This document shows positions 35,798 through 45,204 of a stretch of 64,000 nt of DNA, one piece after another. The notes under the pieces were generated by a model, which made no database searches, had not been told where the DNA came from, and saw nothing but the letters and a program-made list of their open reading frames with translations. Each line of letters begins with the position of its first letter. The first letter of the stretch is position 1. The position numbers were made by a program, and so were the translations under genes. The stretch covers positions 62,001 through 126,000 of the forward strand of contig NZ_JAHBBH010000001.1 in assembly GCF_019331735.1 (NCBI RefSeq), given 5' to 3'. The stretch is from Bifidobacterium miconis. Lineage in GTDB: Bacteria; Actinomycetota; Actinomycetes; Actinomycetales; Bifidobacteriaceae.

Positions 35798-37015
35798 ATG
35801 CCTCACGTCACCCTCGGCAGCCTGCCGTTCGAGAACCTCAAGCGCAAGCCGTTCCGCACGGCCGCGCTCGTCATCGTCGTCACCATGCTCACCGTCGCGT
35901 TCTACGGCGGGGCTTTGCTCGCCACGAACCTCAAGGCGGGCCTCAGCAGCATGCAGGAGCGCATGGGCGCCGACCTCATGGTCGTGCCGCAGAACACCGG
36001 CGCCAAGGCGGAGGCGCTGCTCACCAGCGGCGGCTCGAGCACGTTCTACTTCACCAACGACATCGAACGGGCCGTCGCCCAGGCGGACGGCGTGAGCCAG
36101 GTCACCGCGCAGACGTACATTTCCTCGCTCGCCGCCGCCTGCTGCGACGAGAAGGTGCAGATCATCGGCTTCGACCCGGCCACCGACTTCGTGATCGAAC
36201 CGTGGATCGCCTCGCAGTACGACCGCACGCTCAAGGACGGCGAGGTCGTCGCCGGCGCGAACATCAACGTGTCCGCCAACGGCACGATCAAGCTGTACAA
36301 CCACGAGTTCCCGGTCGCCGCGCAGCTCGCCTCCACCGGCACCAGCCTCGACAACTCGGTGTTCGTCAACGAATCCACCATCCCCGCCGTCGTCTCGTAC
36401 TCCGCGAAAACCGGCCACGCCGCCATCCCTGCCGAATACGCCGACAAGGCCGTCTCCGCGGTGCTCGTCAAGACCGGCGACGCGGACGCGAAAACCGTCG
36501 CCGCGAACATCGCCGAAACGGTCAAGGCCGACGGCGTCACCGGACTCGGCTACGTCTACCCGGGCGGCGTGACGGCCTCCACCAAGGCCAGTCTCGACGC
36601 GATCATCGGCTACGCCGGCCTGTTCCTCGCCGTGTTCTGGGTCATGGGCCTGATCGTACTGCTCGCCGTGTTCGCCTCGTCGATGAACGAACGCAAGCGC
36701 GAGTTCGCCGCCTACCGCATCATGGGCGCGACACGCGGCATGCTGGTCGGCGTCATCGTGCGCGAATCCGCGACGGTCGGCCTGATCGGCGGCCTGATCG
36801 GCATCGGCTCCGCATCGCTTGCGATCCTGCCGTTCAACACGCTGATCGGCGCGCGCCTGCAACTGCCGTACCTGCAGTCCGGCGCGTTCACCGTGCTCGC
36901 GCTGGCCGTCGCCGGACTCGCGTTCGCCGTGGCCACCGGCCTGATCGCGTCGGTCGCGGCGGCGGTCAAGCTGTCCGCCCCGGAAACGTACCTGACGCTG
37001 CGCGAGGGGGAGTAA
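35798..37015 (+). CDS. FtsX/MacB-like ABC permease
   Basis: 405 aa. N-terminal helix (about 22-45), an outside MacB_PCD-like domain of about 210 residues, then three C-terminal helices (about 265-295, 315-345, 360-390) in the FtsX pattern with the ERKREFAAYRIMGATRGML loop that contacts the ATPase. A CC pair (SLAAACCDEK) lies in the outside domain. GAGGAT precedes the ATG at 35798. It works with the ATPase three bases downstream. Such type VII ABC systems are mechanotransmitters or export peptides/lipoproteins; the substrate is not evident. Confidence 0.88.
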   Translation: MPHVTLGSLPFENLKRKPFRTAALVIVVTMLTVAFYGGALLATNLKAGLSSMQERMGADLMVVPQNTGAKAEALLTSGGSSTFYFTNDIERAVAQADGVSQVTAQTYISSLAAACCDEKVQIIGFDPATDFVIEPWIASQYDRTLKDGEVVAGANINVSANGTIKLYNHEFPVAAQLASTGTSLDNSVFVNESTIPAVVSYSAKTGHAAIPAEYADKAVSAVLVKTGDADAKTVAANIAETVKADGVTGLGYVYPGGVTASTKASLDAIIGYAGLFLAVFWVMGLIVLLAVFASSMNERKREFAAYRIMGATRGMLVGVIVRESATVGLIGGLIGIGSASLAILPFNTLIGARLQLPYLQSGAFTVLALAVAGLAFAVATGLIASVAAAVKLSAPETYLTLREGE

Positions 37016-37018
37016 ACG

Positions 37019-37792
37019 ATGCCCGTGCTTGACATCCGCTCGCTGACCCGCGAATTCAACCGTCGCGACAAGCCGTTCGCCGCCGTCGACCACGTCGGCC
37101 TGAGCGTCGACGCCGGCGAGTTCGTCGCGATCGTCGGCCGGTCCGGCAACGGCAAGACCACGCTGCTCAACCTGATCACCGGACTGCTCAGGCCCACGTC
37201 CGGCACGGTGAGCGTCGACGGGCTCGACGTCGCCTCGCTCGACGACCGCACGGCGTCCGCCATGCGCAACCGCACGATCGGCTTCGTCACCCAGTCCGCC
37301 ACGCTGCTGGGCAATCTGACGGTGCTCGACAACGTGATCCTGCCGGCCGTGATGGCGGGCGACGATCGCGACGCGGCATCGGGCAACGGCGACGTCGCGA
37401 CGGTCCCCGCCGCTCCCGCCGACCCGGACATGCCCGACGTGATCGCGCCCGAGCAGCACGAAGCCGGCGACGACCCGCTGGTCCGGCGTGCCCGCGCGCT
37501 GCTCGCATCACTGCAGGTCGACGACCTTGCCGGATGCTATCCGAAGGAGCTGTCCGGTGGCGAAATGCGGCGCGTGTCCATCGCCCGAGCGCTGATGAAC
37601 CGGCCGAAACTGCTCATCGCCGACGAGCCGACCGGCGATCTCGACGCGGACAGCACGGCCGTCGTCATGCGTCTGCTGCGCTCGACCGCCGACGACGGCA
37701 CGGCGGTGCTTATGGTCACGCACGATCCGGATGCGCTCGCGTACGTCGACCGCACGCTGCGCATGGATCGCGGCCGGCTTGCCGCGGCGTGA
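37019..37792 (+). CDS. ABC ATPase of the FtsX/MacB type, with acidic insertion
   Basis: 257 aa LolD/MacB-like ATPase. Walker A GRSGNGKT at 40-47, Q-loop VTQS near 90-93, signature LSGGEMRR at 178-185, Walker B LLIADEPTGD at 198-207, switch His in MVTHDPD. A Pro/Asp/Ala-rich insertion of about 38 residues (115-152) separates the Q-loop from the signature, in the helical subdomain that touches the permease; most relatives lack it. The start is three bases after the permease stop with GGGGGAG overlapping its last codons, so the three genes form one operon. Ends shortly before the long rpsD leader. Confidence 0.9.
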   Translation: MPVLDIRSLTREFNRRDKPFAAVDHVGLSVDAGEFVAIVGRSGNGKTTLLNLITGLLRPTSGTVSVDGLDVASLDDRTASAMRNRTIGFVTQSATLLGNLTVLDNVILPAVMAGDDRDAASGNGDVATVPAAPADPDMPDVIAPEQHEAGDDPLVRRARALLASLQVDDLAGCYPKELSGGEMRRVSIARALMNRPKLLIADEPTGDLDADSTAVVMRLLRSTADDGTAVLMVTHDPDALAYVDRTLRMDRGRLAAA

Positions 37793-38045
37793 CGATTGCG
37801 GCGTGACGGCCGGGTGCGGACACGCGCTGTCCGCACCCCGTGTGTATAGTTGACGATTGGTGTGCGCCGCGAGGCCGCACCGTCTGGAGCCTTGGCCCAT
37901 CAGCGGGTCGGCGACCGGGAACCGCACGGTTCCCCGCCGTTCGCGCTCGTCGCGGAAAGCGCTGGAGAGGCTGGCTCAGCGCGCCGGTCGCAAGATCGTC
38001 GCGTTTCCGTTCAGACAACGACAGAACAACAAAAGGAATAAACCA
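37793..38045 (+). promoter_or_regulatory. Long untranslated leader of rpsD
   Basis: The 253 bases between the ATPase gene and rpsD contain a TATAGT -10-like box near 37844 and a perfect hairpin GGGAACC-GCAC-GGTTCCC (37917-37934). A leader of about 190 bases is long enough for S4 autoregulation, but no defined S4-binding pseudoknot was recognised. Confidence 0.35.
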
Positions 38046-38672
38046 ATGACGAACGTTCAGCGTTCCCGCCGTCAGGTGCGCCTTTCCCGCGCCCTCGGCA
38101 TTGCACTGACCCCGAAGGCTCAGCGCATCTTCGAAAAGCGTCCGTACGCCCCGGGCGAGCACGGCCGCACCCGTCGCCGCACCGAGTCCGATTACGCGGT
38201 CCGTCTGCGCGAGAAGCAGCGTCTGCGCGCCCAGTATGGCGTGTCCGAGAAGCAGCTCCGCCGCGCCTACGAGGAGGCCACCCGCACCGCCGGCCAGACC
38301 GGCAACGCCATGCTGACCGACCTCGAGACCCGTCTGGACAACCTGGTCCTGCGTGCCGGCATCGCCCGCACCACCGCCCAGGCCCGTCAGTTCGTGGTGC
38401 ACCGTCACATCCTCGTCGACGGCAACATCGTGGACCGTCCGTCCTACCGCGTCAAGCCGGGCCAGACCATCCAGGTGAAGGCCAAGAGCCAGACCATGGT
38501 TCCGTTCCAGATCGCCGCCGAAGGCGTACACCGTGACGTGCTGCCGGCGGTTCCGGGCTACCTCGACGTGAACCTCGCCTCCCTGAAGGCGACCCTCACC
38601 CGCAAGCCGGAGGTCGAAGAGATCCCGGTGCAGGTCAACATCCAGTACGTCGTCGAGTTCTACGCTCGCTGA
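38046..38672 (+). CDS. rpsD: 30S ribosomal protein uS4
   Basis: Primary 16S rRNA-binding protein that nucleates the 30S body. 208 aa with an N-terminal basic region (RSRRQVRLSRALGIAL, EKRPYAPGEHG) and the S4 RNA-binding domain at about 98-160 (TRLDNLVLRAGIARTTAQAR, VDGNIVDRPSYRVKPGQ). There are no zinc-binding cysteines in the N-terminus, so this is the zinc-free form. AAAAGGA lies upstream. It stands outside the main ribosomal operons, followed by its own terminator, as in other actinobacteria where it precedes the alaS region. Confidence 0.98.
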   Translation: MTNVQRSRRQVRLSRALGIALTPKAQRIFEKRPYAPGEHGRTRRRTESDYAVRLREKQRLRAQYGVSEKQLRRAYEEATRTAGQTGNAMLTDLETRLDNLVLRAGIARTTAQARQFVVHRHILVDGNIVDRPSYRVKPGQTIQVKAKSQTMVPFQIAAEGVHRDVLPAVPGYLDVNLASLKATLTRKPEVEEIPVQVNIQYVVEFYAR

Positions 38673-38725
38673 TCTGGATTCTCTACCAACTGTAAGAATT
38701 TACAGCTTAAGGACATACATACGCG

Positions 38726-38759
38726 CGAACGCCCCGTGGCCCAAGGCCCGGGGCGTTCG
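38726..38759 (+). terminator. rpsD terminator
   Basis: 11-bp perfect stem CGAACGCCCCG/CGGGGCGTTCG with a 12-base loop, about 54 bases after the rpsD stop. Confidence 0.8.
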
Positions 38760-38782
38760 TGTATCCCGGCTATATTGAAACC

Positions 38783-39457
38783 ATGATTCTGCATCTGCAT
38801 CTGGTCCGCCACGGGCAGACCACGTTCAACCGCTACAACCGACTGCAGGGCTGGTGCAATTCGCCGCTGACCGAATCGGGCCTCGCCGACGCCGACAAGG
38901 CCGGACGCAAGCTCGCCGGCTACGATTTCGCCGCCGCCTACTGTTCGGACACCACGCGCGCCGAGGTCACCGCCGCGCGCATCCTCGACATCAACGAGGC
39001 CGCGGGGCATGCCCGTCCGGCGCTGGTCGCCGACATGCATTTCCGAGAACAGTGCTACGGCTACTTCGAAGGTCAGGACATGTCGCTCGCGTGGACGGCC
39101 GCCGGCGGGCCCCACGGCGCGAGGAACTACAACGACATCGTCGCCAAGTTCGGCCTCGCGGCCACGCGCGACTTCCTCAAGGAAGCCGATCCGTTCCACG
39201 ATGCGGAATCCGACGAAGAATACTGGACGCGCGTGGAAGGCGCGTTCGCGCTGATCGCCGGCAACCCCGATCTCACGGACGGCGACGACGTGCTGCAGAT
39301 CTCGCACGGCAACACGCTGCTCAGCCTCGCCCACCGCTTCGGCGGAGCCGATCTCGACCTGAGCGAGAGACCGGCCAACGGTTCGGTCACCGACGTCGAC
39401 TTCGACACGGACAAGCCGTTCGCCCAGGCGCTCACGATCACGCGATACAACCAGTGA
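38783..39457 (+). CDS. Histidine phosphatase superfamily protein (phosphoglycerate mutase-like)
   Basis: 224 aa. Catalytic motif LVRHGQT (phospho-acceptor H10), proton-donor region FREQCYGYFEGQ and second histidine in QISHGNTLL near 177. These define the cofactor-dependent phosphoglycerate mutase/phosphatase superfamily. The active-site surroundings differ from the glycolytic GpmA, so a broad phosphatase is more likely than mutase activity. The ATG sits six bases after TATATT (38771-38776), with no ribosome site: a strong leaderless candidate. The frame is open upstream to 38759, but that start overlaps the rpsD terminator. Confidence 0.85.
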   Translation: MILHLHLVRHGQTTFNRYNRLQGWCNSPLTESGLADADKAGRKLAGYDFAAAYCSDTTRAEVTAARILDINEAAGHARPALVADMHFREQCYGYFEGQDMSLAWTAAGGPHGARNYNDIVAKFGLAATRDFLKEADPFHDAESDEEYWTRVEGAFALIAGNPDLTDGDDVLQISHGNTLLSLAHRFGGADLDLSERPANGSVTDVDFDTDKPFAQALTITRYNQ

Positions 39458-39563
39458 ACGCCGTCCGCGCCCAATCGTCCGGTTGCGCGCGTCGCGTCCG
39501 TTGGCTAGTGTGGTGCGGGTATTGTGTGCACGGGTAATGCCGTGATGCAGGAAAGAGGTTCTG

Positions 39564-39959
39564 ATGGGTGTTGGAGAAATCGCCGGCCTGATCGCCGCGA
39601 TCGCGTTCGCCGTGCTCGCGGGGTTCATGATCTACCCGCTGATCCGCCTCGGCAAGCTGTTCGACCAGATCGCCGAAACGGTCAAGGAGTCCGGCGAACA
39701 CGCGATTCCGGCGCTCGACGAGGGCGTGACCACCGTCAGGCAGGTCAACAAGTCGCTCGAGGACGTGAACCGCATCTCCGCGGCGGCCTCCGCCACCGCC
39801 AACAACGTCGGCGCGCTCACGGACCTGTACGGTTCGTTCCTCGGCAAGCCCATCATCAAAATCGCCTCGGCCACGTACGCGCTCAAGTCCACGGCGCAGT
39901 CCTTCCTCGCGAAGCAGGGCGTCGGCGGCGCGAACGGCAACGCGACCAAGGGGGAGTGA
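39564..39959 (+). CDS. DUF948 domain membrane protein
   Basis: 131 aa. One N-terminal helix (about 5-27) followed by a helical region with heptad pattern (LGKLFDQIAETVKESGEHAIPALDEGVTTVRQVNKSLEDV) typical of DUF948. AAAGAGG is eight bases before the ATG. Its stop overlaps the next start (TGATG). In actinobacteria DUF948 genes commonly lie between rpsD and alaS, as here; the function is not known but a link to the cell envelope or division is often assumed. Confidence 0.85.
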   Translation: MGVGEIAGLIAAIAFAVLAGFMIYPLIRLGKLFDQIAETVKESGEHAIPALDEGVTTVRQVNKSLEDVNRISAAASATANNVGALTDLYGSFLGKPIIKIASATYALKSTAQSFLAKQGVGGANGNATKGE

Positions 39960-40198
39960 TGCTCAAGCGAATCTTCTGGCTCGGCCTCGGCTTCGCCGCC
40001 GGCGTGATCGCCGTGTCCAAGGCAACCGCCTACGTGAAGGCCAACACACCCGACGCCATGCGCCAGTTCGTGCTCGGTCCCGACCAGGATCACGTGACCA
40101 TGCGCACCCTCGAAGGGCTCGTCAACGAATTCAACGCGACGCGCCGAGCCCGCGAGGCTGAGCTCAACAGGACCTACGTCGAGCGCGCGAGCCGGTAG
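39959..40198 (+). CDS. Small membrane protein, 79 aa, unknown function
   Basis: One hydrophobic segment (about 5-22, WLGLGFAAGVIAVS), then a basic/acidic helical tail (VNEFNATRRAREAELNRTYVERASR). The ATG shares a base with the stop of the DUF948 gene, so translation is coupled. A similar small protein is regularly found in this place in actinobacterial genomes, suggesting a conserved two-protein unit. No domain name recognised. Confidence 0.75.
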   Translation: MLKRIFWLGLGFAAGVIAVSKATAYVKANTPDAMRQFVLGPDQDHVTMRTLEGLVNEFNATRRAREAELNRTYVERASR

Positions 40199-40306
40199 TC
40201 GCGCGACCGACCGTCCACTTTCCGCACAGCATCTATCGGACGGCAAACCACAACCATCCGGACGGCGCCCGCGCGCCGCCCAAATACAAGGAGTCCAATC
40301 ACACTT

Positions 40307-42985
40307 ATGCGCACTTCAGAAATCGCGAAGCGCTATCTCGACTATTTCGGCAAGCACGACCATCTCATCGTGCCGTCGGCGTCCCTGATCTCGCCGAACC
40401 CGACGACGCTGTTCACCATCGCCGGCATGGTGCCGTTCATCCCGTACCTCATGGGCGAGCAGACCCCGCCCAAGCACCGCATGGCCTCCAACCAGAAGTG
40501 CGTGCGCACGCTCGACATCGACGAGGTCGGCAAGACCACCCGCCACGGCACCTTCTTCCAGATGCTCGGCAACTTCTCCTTCGGCGACTACTTCAAGGAG
40601 GAGGCCATCCACTACGCGTGGGAGCTGCTGACCACCCCGCAGGACCAGGGCGGCTACGGCTTCGACCCGGAGAAGCTGTGGATGACCACCTTCACCGACG
40701 ACGAGGAAGCCCGCTCCCTGTGGAAGAACGAGGGCGTCGACCCCGAGCACATCCAGATCATGGGCATGGAGGACAACTTCTGGACCACCGGCGGCCCCGG
40801 CCCCGGCGGCCCGTGCTCCGAGATCTACGTCGACCGCGGCCCCGAATACGGCGTCGAGGGCGGCCCGATCGCCGACGAGAACCGCTACATCGAGATCTGG
40901 GACCTCGTCTTCGAGAACTACGAGGTCGACAACGTCAAGTCCAAGACCGACCTGCACATCGTCGGCGAGCTCGAAAACAAGAACATCGATACAGGCGCCG
41001 GCCTCGAGCGCCTCGCCTACCTGATGCAGGGCAAGCAGAACATCTACGAGACCGACGAGGTCTTCCCGGTCATCGAGGCCGCCGAACGCCTGTCGGGCCG
41101 CAAGTACGGCGAGGACGAGAAGGCCGACGTGAAGTTCCGCGTCGTGGCCGACCACGTGCGCTCCGCCCTGATGATCATGTCCGACGGCGTGCGCCCGAGC
41201 AACGTCGGCCGCGGCTACGTGCTGCGCCGCCTGCTGCGCCGCACCATCCAGGCCATGCGCGTGCTCGGCGTGACCGATCCGGTCATCCCGGAGCTGCTGC
41301 CCGTGTCCAAGGACGCGATGGTCGCCTCCTACCCGGAGCTCAACGACACGTTCCACGACGTGTCCGAAGCCGCCTACGGCGAGGAGGACGCGTTCCGCCG
41401 CACGCTCGACAACGGCATCCAGATCCTCGACGTGGCCGTGGCCAACGCGAAGAAGAGCGCCGACCCGACCGTCTCCGGCGACGACGCGTTCACGCTGCAC
41501 GACACCTACGGCTTCCCGATCGAGCTCACCCTCGAAATGGCGGCCGACCAGGGCGTCAAGGTCGACGAGGCCAAGTTCCGCGAGCTCATGAGCGAGCAGA
41601 AGTCCCGCGCCCGCGCCGACGCGCTCAAGAAGCGCCACAACGTGGACCTGTCCGTCTACGACGACTTCAAGAAGACGCTCGCCAAGCCGATCGACTTCCT
41701 CGGCTACACGGACTTCTCCGCCCGCGGCACCGTCATCGGCATCATGCAGGAAGGCAAGGGCTCCGTCCCGGCCGTCACCGCCCCGGCGAACATCGAGGTC
41801 ATCCTCGACCGCACCCCGTTCTACGCGGAGGCCGGCGGCCAGCTCGCCGACCAGGGCGAGATCCTGTCCGACGACGGCGCGGTGCTCGAGGTCGACGACG
41901 TGCAGAAGCCGATCAAGGACCTCATCGTCCACCAGTGCCGCCTGACCGAAGGCACCCTCGTGGTCGGCTCCCCGGTCAACGCGAGCATCGACCTCGACCG
42001 CCGCGGCGCCATCGCCCGCTCGCACACCGCCACGCACATGGTGCACAAGGCGCTGCGCGAGGAACTCGGCCCGCAGGCCACCCAGCGCGGCTCCGAGGAC
42101 GCCCCGAACCGCCTGCGCTTCGACTTCCAGTGGTCCAAGGCCCCGTCCAAGACCGTGATGAACGCCGTCGAGGCCCGCGTCAACGAGAAGCTGCGCGACA
42201 ACCTCGCCGTCACCACCAAGGAAATGAAGTTCGACGACGCGATCGCGCTCGGCGCGATGCACCTGTTTGGCGAGAAGTACGGCGACATCGTGCGCGTCGT
42301 GTCCATCGGCGAGGACGGCTGGAGCCGCGAGCTGTGCGGCGGCACCCACGTCGACCACGTCGGCAAGATCGGCATGGTCAACATCATGTCCGAAGCGTCC
42401 ATCGGCTCCGGCGTGCGCCGCGTCGACGCGCTCGTCGGCGCGGGCGCGTACGATTTCAACGCCCGCGAGCACGCGCTCGTCTCCCAGCTGAGCGACAAAC
42501 TCAACGCCCGTCCGGACGAGCTCGCCGAGCGCGTGAACACGCTGCTCGCCAAGCTCAAGGAATCCGACCGCCGTCTCGCGGCCATGTACGAAAGCCAGCT
42601 GGCCGCGGCCATGCCGGCGCTCGTGGCCGAGACGCGCGCGTCGTCCGCTCCGATCAAGGTCGCCGCGAAGAACGTCGGCCACTTCGGCTCGTTCGACGCG
42701 CTGCGCAAGACCGTGCTCGACGTGCGCGCCCAGCTCGGCGACGAGGCGCCCGTCGTGGTCGCCCTCGCCGGCGTGTCCGAAGACGACAAGCCGATGGTCG
42801 CCGTGGCCACCAACGAGGCCGCCCGCAAGGCCGGCATCAAGGCCGGCGACCTCGTGCGCGGCGCGTCCAAGATCCTCGGCGGCGGTGGCGGCGGCAAGCC
42901 GGACTTCGCCCAGGGCGGCGGCGCCGATGCCTCGAAGATCGACGAGGCGGTCGCCGCGCTGAAGAACGAGGCGCTGAAAGGCTGA
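40307..42985 (+). CDS. alaS: Alanyl-tRNA synthetase
   Basis: Charges tRNA-Ala. 892 aa: class II catalytic domain from [14 protein letters not shown] with motif 2 and motif 3 ([16 protein letters not shown]), the editing domain with the zinc site HxxxH in [10 protein letters not shown] (about 571-580) and CGGTH (about 676-680), and the C-terminal DHHA1/C-Ala domain with the Gly-rich [15 protein letters not shown]. Length normal. CAAGGAGT precedes the ATG, with a slightly long gap. Downstream ruvX starts within nine bases of the stop. No T-box or other leader element is visible. Confidence 0.98.
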   Translation: MRTSEIAKRYLDYFGKHDHLIVPSASLISPNPTTLFTIAGMVPFIPYLMGEQTPPKHRMASNQKCVRTLDIDEVGKTTRHGTFFQMLGNFSFGDYFKEEAIHYAWELLTTPQDQGGYGFDPEKLWMTTFTDDEEARSLWKNEGVDPEHIQIMGMEDNFWTTGGPGPGGPCSEIYVDRGPEYGVEGGPIADENRYIEIWDLVFENYEVDNVKSKTDLHIVGELENKNIDTGAGLERLAYLMQGKQNIYETDEVFPVIEAAERLSGRKYGEDEKADVKFRVVADHVRSALMIMSDGVRPSNVGRGYVLRRLLRRTIQAMRVLGVTDPVIPELLPVSKDAMVASYPELNDTFHDVSEAAYGEEDAFRRTLDNGIQILDVAVANAKKSADPTVSGDDAFTLHDTYGFPIELTLEMAADQGVKVDEAKFRELMSEQKSRARADALKKRHNVDLSVYDDFKKTLAKPIDFLGYTDFSARGTVIGIMQEGKGSVPAVTAPANIEVILDRTPFYAEAGGQLADQGEILSDDGAVLEVDDVQKPIKDLIVHQCRLTEGTLVVGSPVNASIDLDRRGAIARSHTATHMVHKALREELGPQATQRGSEDAPNRLRFDFQWSKAPSKTVMNAVEARVNEKLRDNLAVTTKEMKFDDAIALGAMHLFGEKYGDIVRVVSIGEDGWSRELCGGTHVDHVGKIGMVNIMSEASIGSGVRRVDALVGAGAYDFNAREHALVSQLSDKLNARPDELAERVNTLLAKLKESDRRLAAMYESQLAAAMPALVAETRASSAPIKVAAKNVGHFGSFDALRKTVLDVRAQLGDEAPVVVALAGVSEDDKPMVAVATNEAARKAGIKAGDLVRGASKILGGGGGGKPDFAQGGGADASKIDEAVAALKNEALKG

Positions 42986-42993
42986 GTCGCCTG

Positions 42994-43446
42994 GTGGTAT
43001 GGCTCGGCGTTGATTTGGGTGACGCCCGGGTCGGACTTGCGCTGTCCGACCCGGAGCTCACCCTCGCGCACCCTGCAGGCAATGTCAGGGTGTTCGGTGA
43101 TTCATTTCAGGCATTGGACGACGTCATCGGCGTCATAGAGGACGAATCGGTGGAACGCGTCGTGGTGGGACTGCCGCTGCAGCTCGACGGCACCGAAGGC
43201 AAAAGCGCCAAGAAGGCACGCCGTTGGGCGGCGAATCTCGCCAGACGAATGCAGGACTACATCGATGCGGGGGAGTGCGCCGTCGCGCAGGTTCCCGACA
43301 TCATGCTGCTGGACGAACGGCTGACCACGGTCAGCGCGCACCGGCAGCTGAACGAAGCTCAGATCTCCGGCCGCAAGCACCGTCCGGTGGTCGACCAGCA
43401 GTCTGCGGTGGTGATACTGCAGTCGGCGTTGGACGCGAACGAGTAG
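42994..43446 (+). CDS. ruvX: Putative Holliday junction resolvase / pre-16S rRNA nuclease
   Basis: 150 aa RNase H-fold YqgF family protein. WLGVDLGDARVGLALSD is the N-terminal strand with the first catalytic Asp, VVVGLPLQLDGTEG holds the second region, and LLDERLTTVSAHRQL with DQQSAVVILQSAL ends the active site. The E. coli relative matures the 5' end of 16S rRNA. The GTG start at 42994 is the best choice in frame; the ribosome site is weak, and coupling to alaS, whose stop is eight bases upstream, is likely. Followed by mltG. Confidence 0.93.
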   Translation: MVWLGVDLGDARVGLALSDPELTLAHPAGNVRVFGDSFQALDDVIGVIEDESVERVVVGLPLQLDGTEGKSAKKARRWAANLARRMQDYIDAGECAVAQVPDIMLLDERLTTVSAHRQLNEAQISGRKHRPVVDQQSAVVILQSALDANE

Positions 43447-43470
43447 AGACGGAAAACGGGGAGAGAACCA

Positions 43471-44661
43471 TTGGGTGAGGATCTCGAGCATTTTTTCTCT
43501 GATGAGGGAGCCGGGGACGACGCGCATGGCGACCTGTTCGACATGCCGCCCCAGCCGCCGGCGTCGCGCAGCGAAATGCGACGCCGGCGCGAGCGGATCC
43601 GCCGTCGCAGGCTGATCACCGCGGTCGCGGCCGTCGTCGTCATCGTGCTGGTCGTCGCCCTCGGCGTCACCGGCATGGGCAAGCTCAAGGCGTGGCGTGA
43701 CGCGCGCAACGGCAGCAACGTCACCGTGGTGCAGGATTACAGCGGTCCGGGCGACGAGGACGTGACGTTCACCGTGTCGAGCGGTCAGGGAGCCGGCGAA
43801 ATCGCGGAGAACCTCGTCAAAGCGGACATCGTCAAGTCCGCGTCGGCGTTCACCAACGCGGTCGCGGCCGCCGACGCCACGCTGTATCCGGGATCGTTCG
43901 CGCTCAAGACGCATATGAAGGCGTCCGACGTCGTCGCGATCCTCTCCGATCAGAGCAAGGCCAGCGGCTTTTTGGAGGTCAAGCCCGGCGAACGGCTCAG
44001 CGACGTCATCGCCAACGCCTCGGCGCTGGACGGCTTCGATGCGGCGGCGTTCAAAAGCCTGCTCGAAGGCGACGGCAGCGGCATCCTGCCGAGCGAGGCC
44101 GGAGGCAGCTTCGAAGGCTGGCTCGAACCCGGCGTATACAACGTGCAGGACCGTAAGGCCGCCGACGTCGCCAAGGACATGGTCGAGGCGCGCATCGCCA
44201 AACTCGACGAGCTCGGCGTGCCGTCGGGCAGCAAGCGCGAGGACATCCTCAAGATCGCGTCCATCGCCGAGGCCGAGGTCAACTCCGAGGAATACTACGC
44301 GAAGGTCACCCGGGTCATCGACAACCGCATCGAACAGGGCATGACGCTCGGCATGGACACCACCGTGGCCTACGGGCTCGGCATCAAGGCCAGCGAGCTG
44401 ACCGACGCCCAGCTCGCGGACGATTCCAACCCCTACAACACGCGCGTGCACACCGGACTGACGCCCACCCCGATCAGCAATCCGGGCGACAACGCCATCA
44501 AGGCGGCCCTCAACCCGGAGGAAGGCGACTGGCTGTTCTTCGTCACCGTGAACCTCAAGACGGGCGAGACGAAATTCACCACCGGCAGCCTCGACCAGCA
44601 GAACGCGCAGTTCGAGCAATACGTCAAGGAATACAAGACCAACAACGACAACGCGAACTGA
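43471..44661 (+). CDS. mltG: Endolytic murein transglycosylase
   Basis: Cuts nascent peptidoglycan glycan strands in the membrane. 396 aa: a cytosolic N-tail of about 50 residues ending in a basic run (RRRRERIRRRRL), one helix (about 51-68), a LysM-like subdomain and the YceG/MltG catalytic domain with ILKIASIAEAEVN (catalytic Glu near 266), GMDTTVAYGLG, NPYNTRVHTGLTPTPISNPG and the LFFVTVNLKTGETKFT end. The start is TTG at 43471 with GGGGAGAG upstream. The alaS-ruvX-mltG order is conserved; aroE, which often follows in actinobacteria, is not here. Confidence 0.93.
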   Translation: MGEDLEHFFSDEGAGDDAHGDLFDMPPQPPASRSEMRRRRERIRRRRLITAVAAVVVIVLVVALGVTGMGKLKAWRDARNGSNVTVVQDYSGPGDEDVTFTVSSGQGAGEIAENLVKADIVKSASAFTNAVAAADATLYPGSFALKTHMKASDVVAILSDQSKASGFLEVKPGERLSDVIANASALDGFDAAAFKSLLEGDGSGILPSEAGGSFEGWLEPGVYNVQDRKAADVAKDMVEARIAKLDELGVPSGSKREDILKIASIAEAEVNSEEYYAKVTRVIDNRIEQGMTLGMDTTVAYGLGIKASELTDAQLADDSNPYNTRVHTGLTPTPISNPGDNAIKAALNPEEGDWLFFVTVNLKTGETKFTTGSLDQQNAQFEQYVKEYKTNNDNAN

Positions 44662-44681
44662 CCGGCCGCCAATCTGCGTGG

Positions 44682-45152
44682 TCAGAACGCAATCCCGAAC
44701 AATGCGGCCGCAAGACCCGCAATCACGATCACCGGAGCGAACGGCACCCTGCCGGCGTACGGTGTATCGGATTGCGGGTCGAACCGTATCCACAGCGCCA
44801 TCCACGCCAGTCCCATCAGCCCCATCGCCAGCCACCAGACGACCATCGCGTCCAGACCGAACAGGCCGACGGACAATCCCATCATCAGCGCGCACGTCAC
44901 GTCGCCGAATCCCAGCGCGCCCGGCTTTGCCAACGCGAGCAGGCACTGCAGCACGGCCGCGACCATCGCGAACAGCACGGCCTGGGGCACGACGAACAGC
45001 GCGTTGATCGCCAGACCGTAGACGATATCGGCGATCAGCTGCGCCAGACAGCCCGCGGCGATCCACGCGCGCGGCACGCGTCGGCGGCGCACGTCTTCGG
45101 CACCGACCGCCAGTCCACAGAGCAGACTCGGCAACATCGCAAGGTAAGGCAT
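44682..45152 (-). CDS. Prepilin peptidase-like A24 membrane protein
   Basis: 156 aa, about six helices, opposite strand to its neighbours. The two catalytic aspartates of the A24 type IV prepilin peptidase family are present: D20 in VGAEDVRRRRVP and D84 in GFGDVTCALMMG. The N-terminal methylase domain is missing, as in TadV/CpaA-type enzymes that process Flp/Tad prepilins. No pilin genes are in the window; bifidobacteria do encode Tad pili elsewhere. Start at 45152; a second Met lies five codons later. Convergent with mltG and divergent from aroC with only 52 bases between. Confidence 0.8.
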   Translation of the reverse strand: MPYLAMLPSLLCGLAVGAEDVRRRRVPRAWIAAGCLAQLIADIVYGLAINALFVVPQAVLFAMVAAVLQCLLALAKPGALGFGDVTCALMMGLSVGLFGLDAMVVWWLAMGLMGLAWMALWIRFDPQSDTPYAGRVPFAPVIVIAGLAAALFGIAF

Positions 45153-45204
45153 ACCGCTACAATAGCCCGCAGTTGACGACGACAAGCGAAAAGGAGAGTA
45201 CGGT

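Noticed and set aside
38759..38782. Upstream start for the histidine phosphatase gene
   Set aside because: The GTG at 38759 lies in the last base of the rpsD terminator arm, and the ATG at 38783 follows a -10 box at leaderless distance and begins right at the conserved LHLVRHG strand.
40498..43446. Very long frame starting inside alaS and continuing into ruvX
   Set aside because: Only the last 150 codons are real (ruvX). The rest is the +2 shadow of alaS, rich in Arg and Pro.
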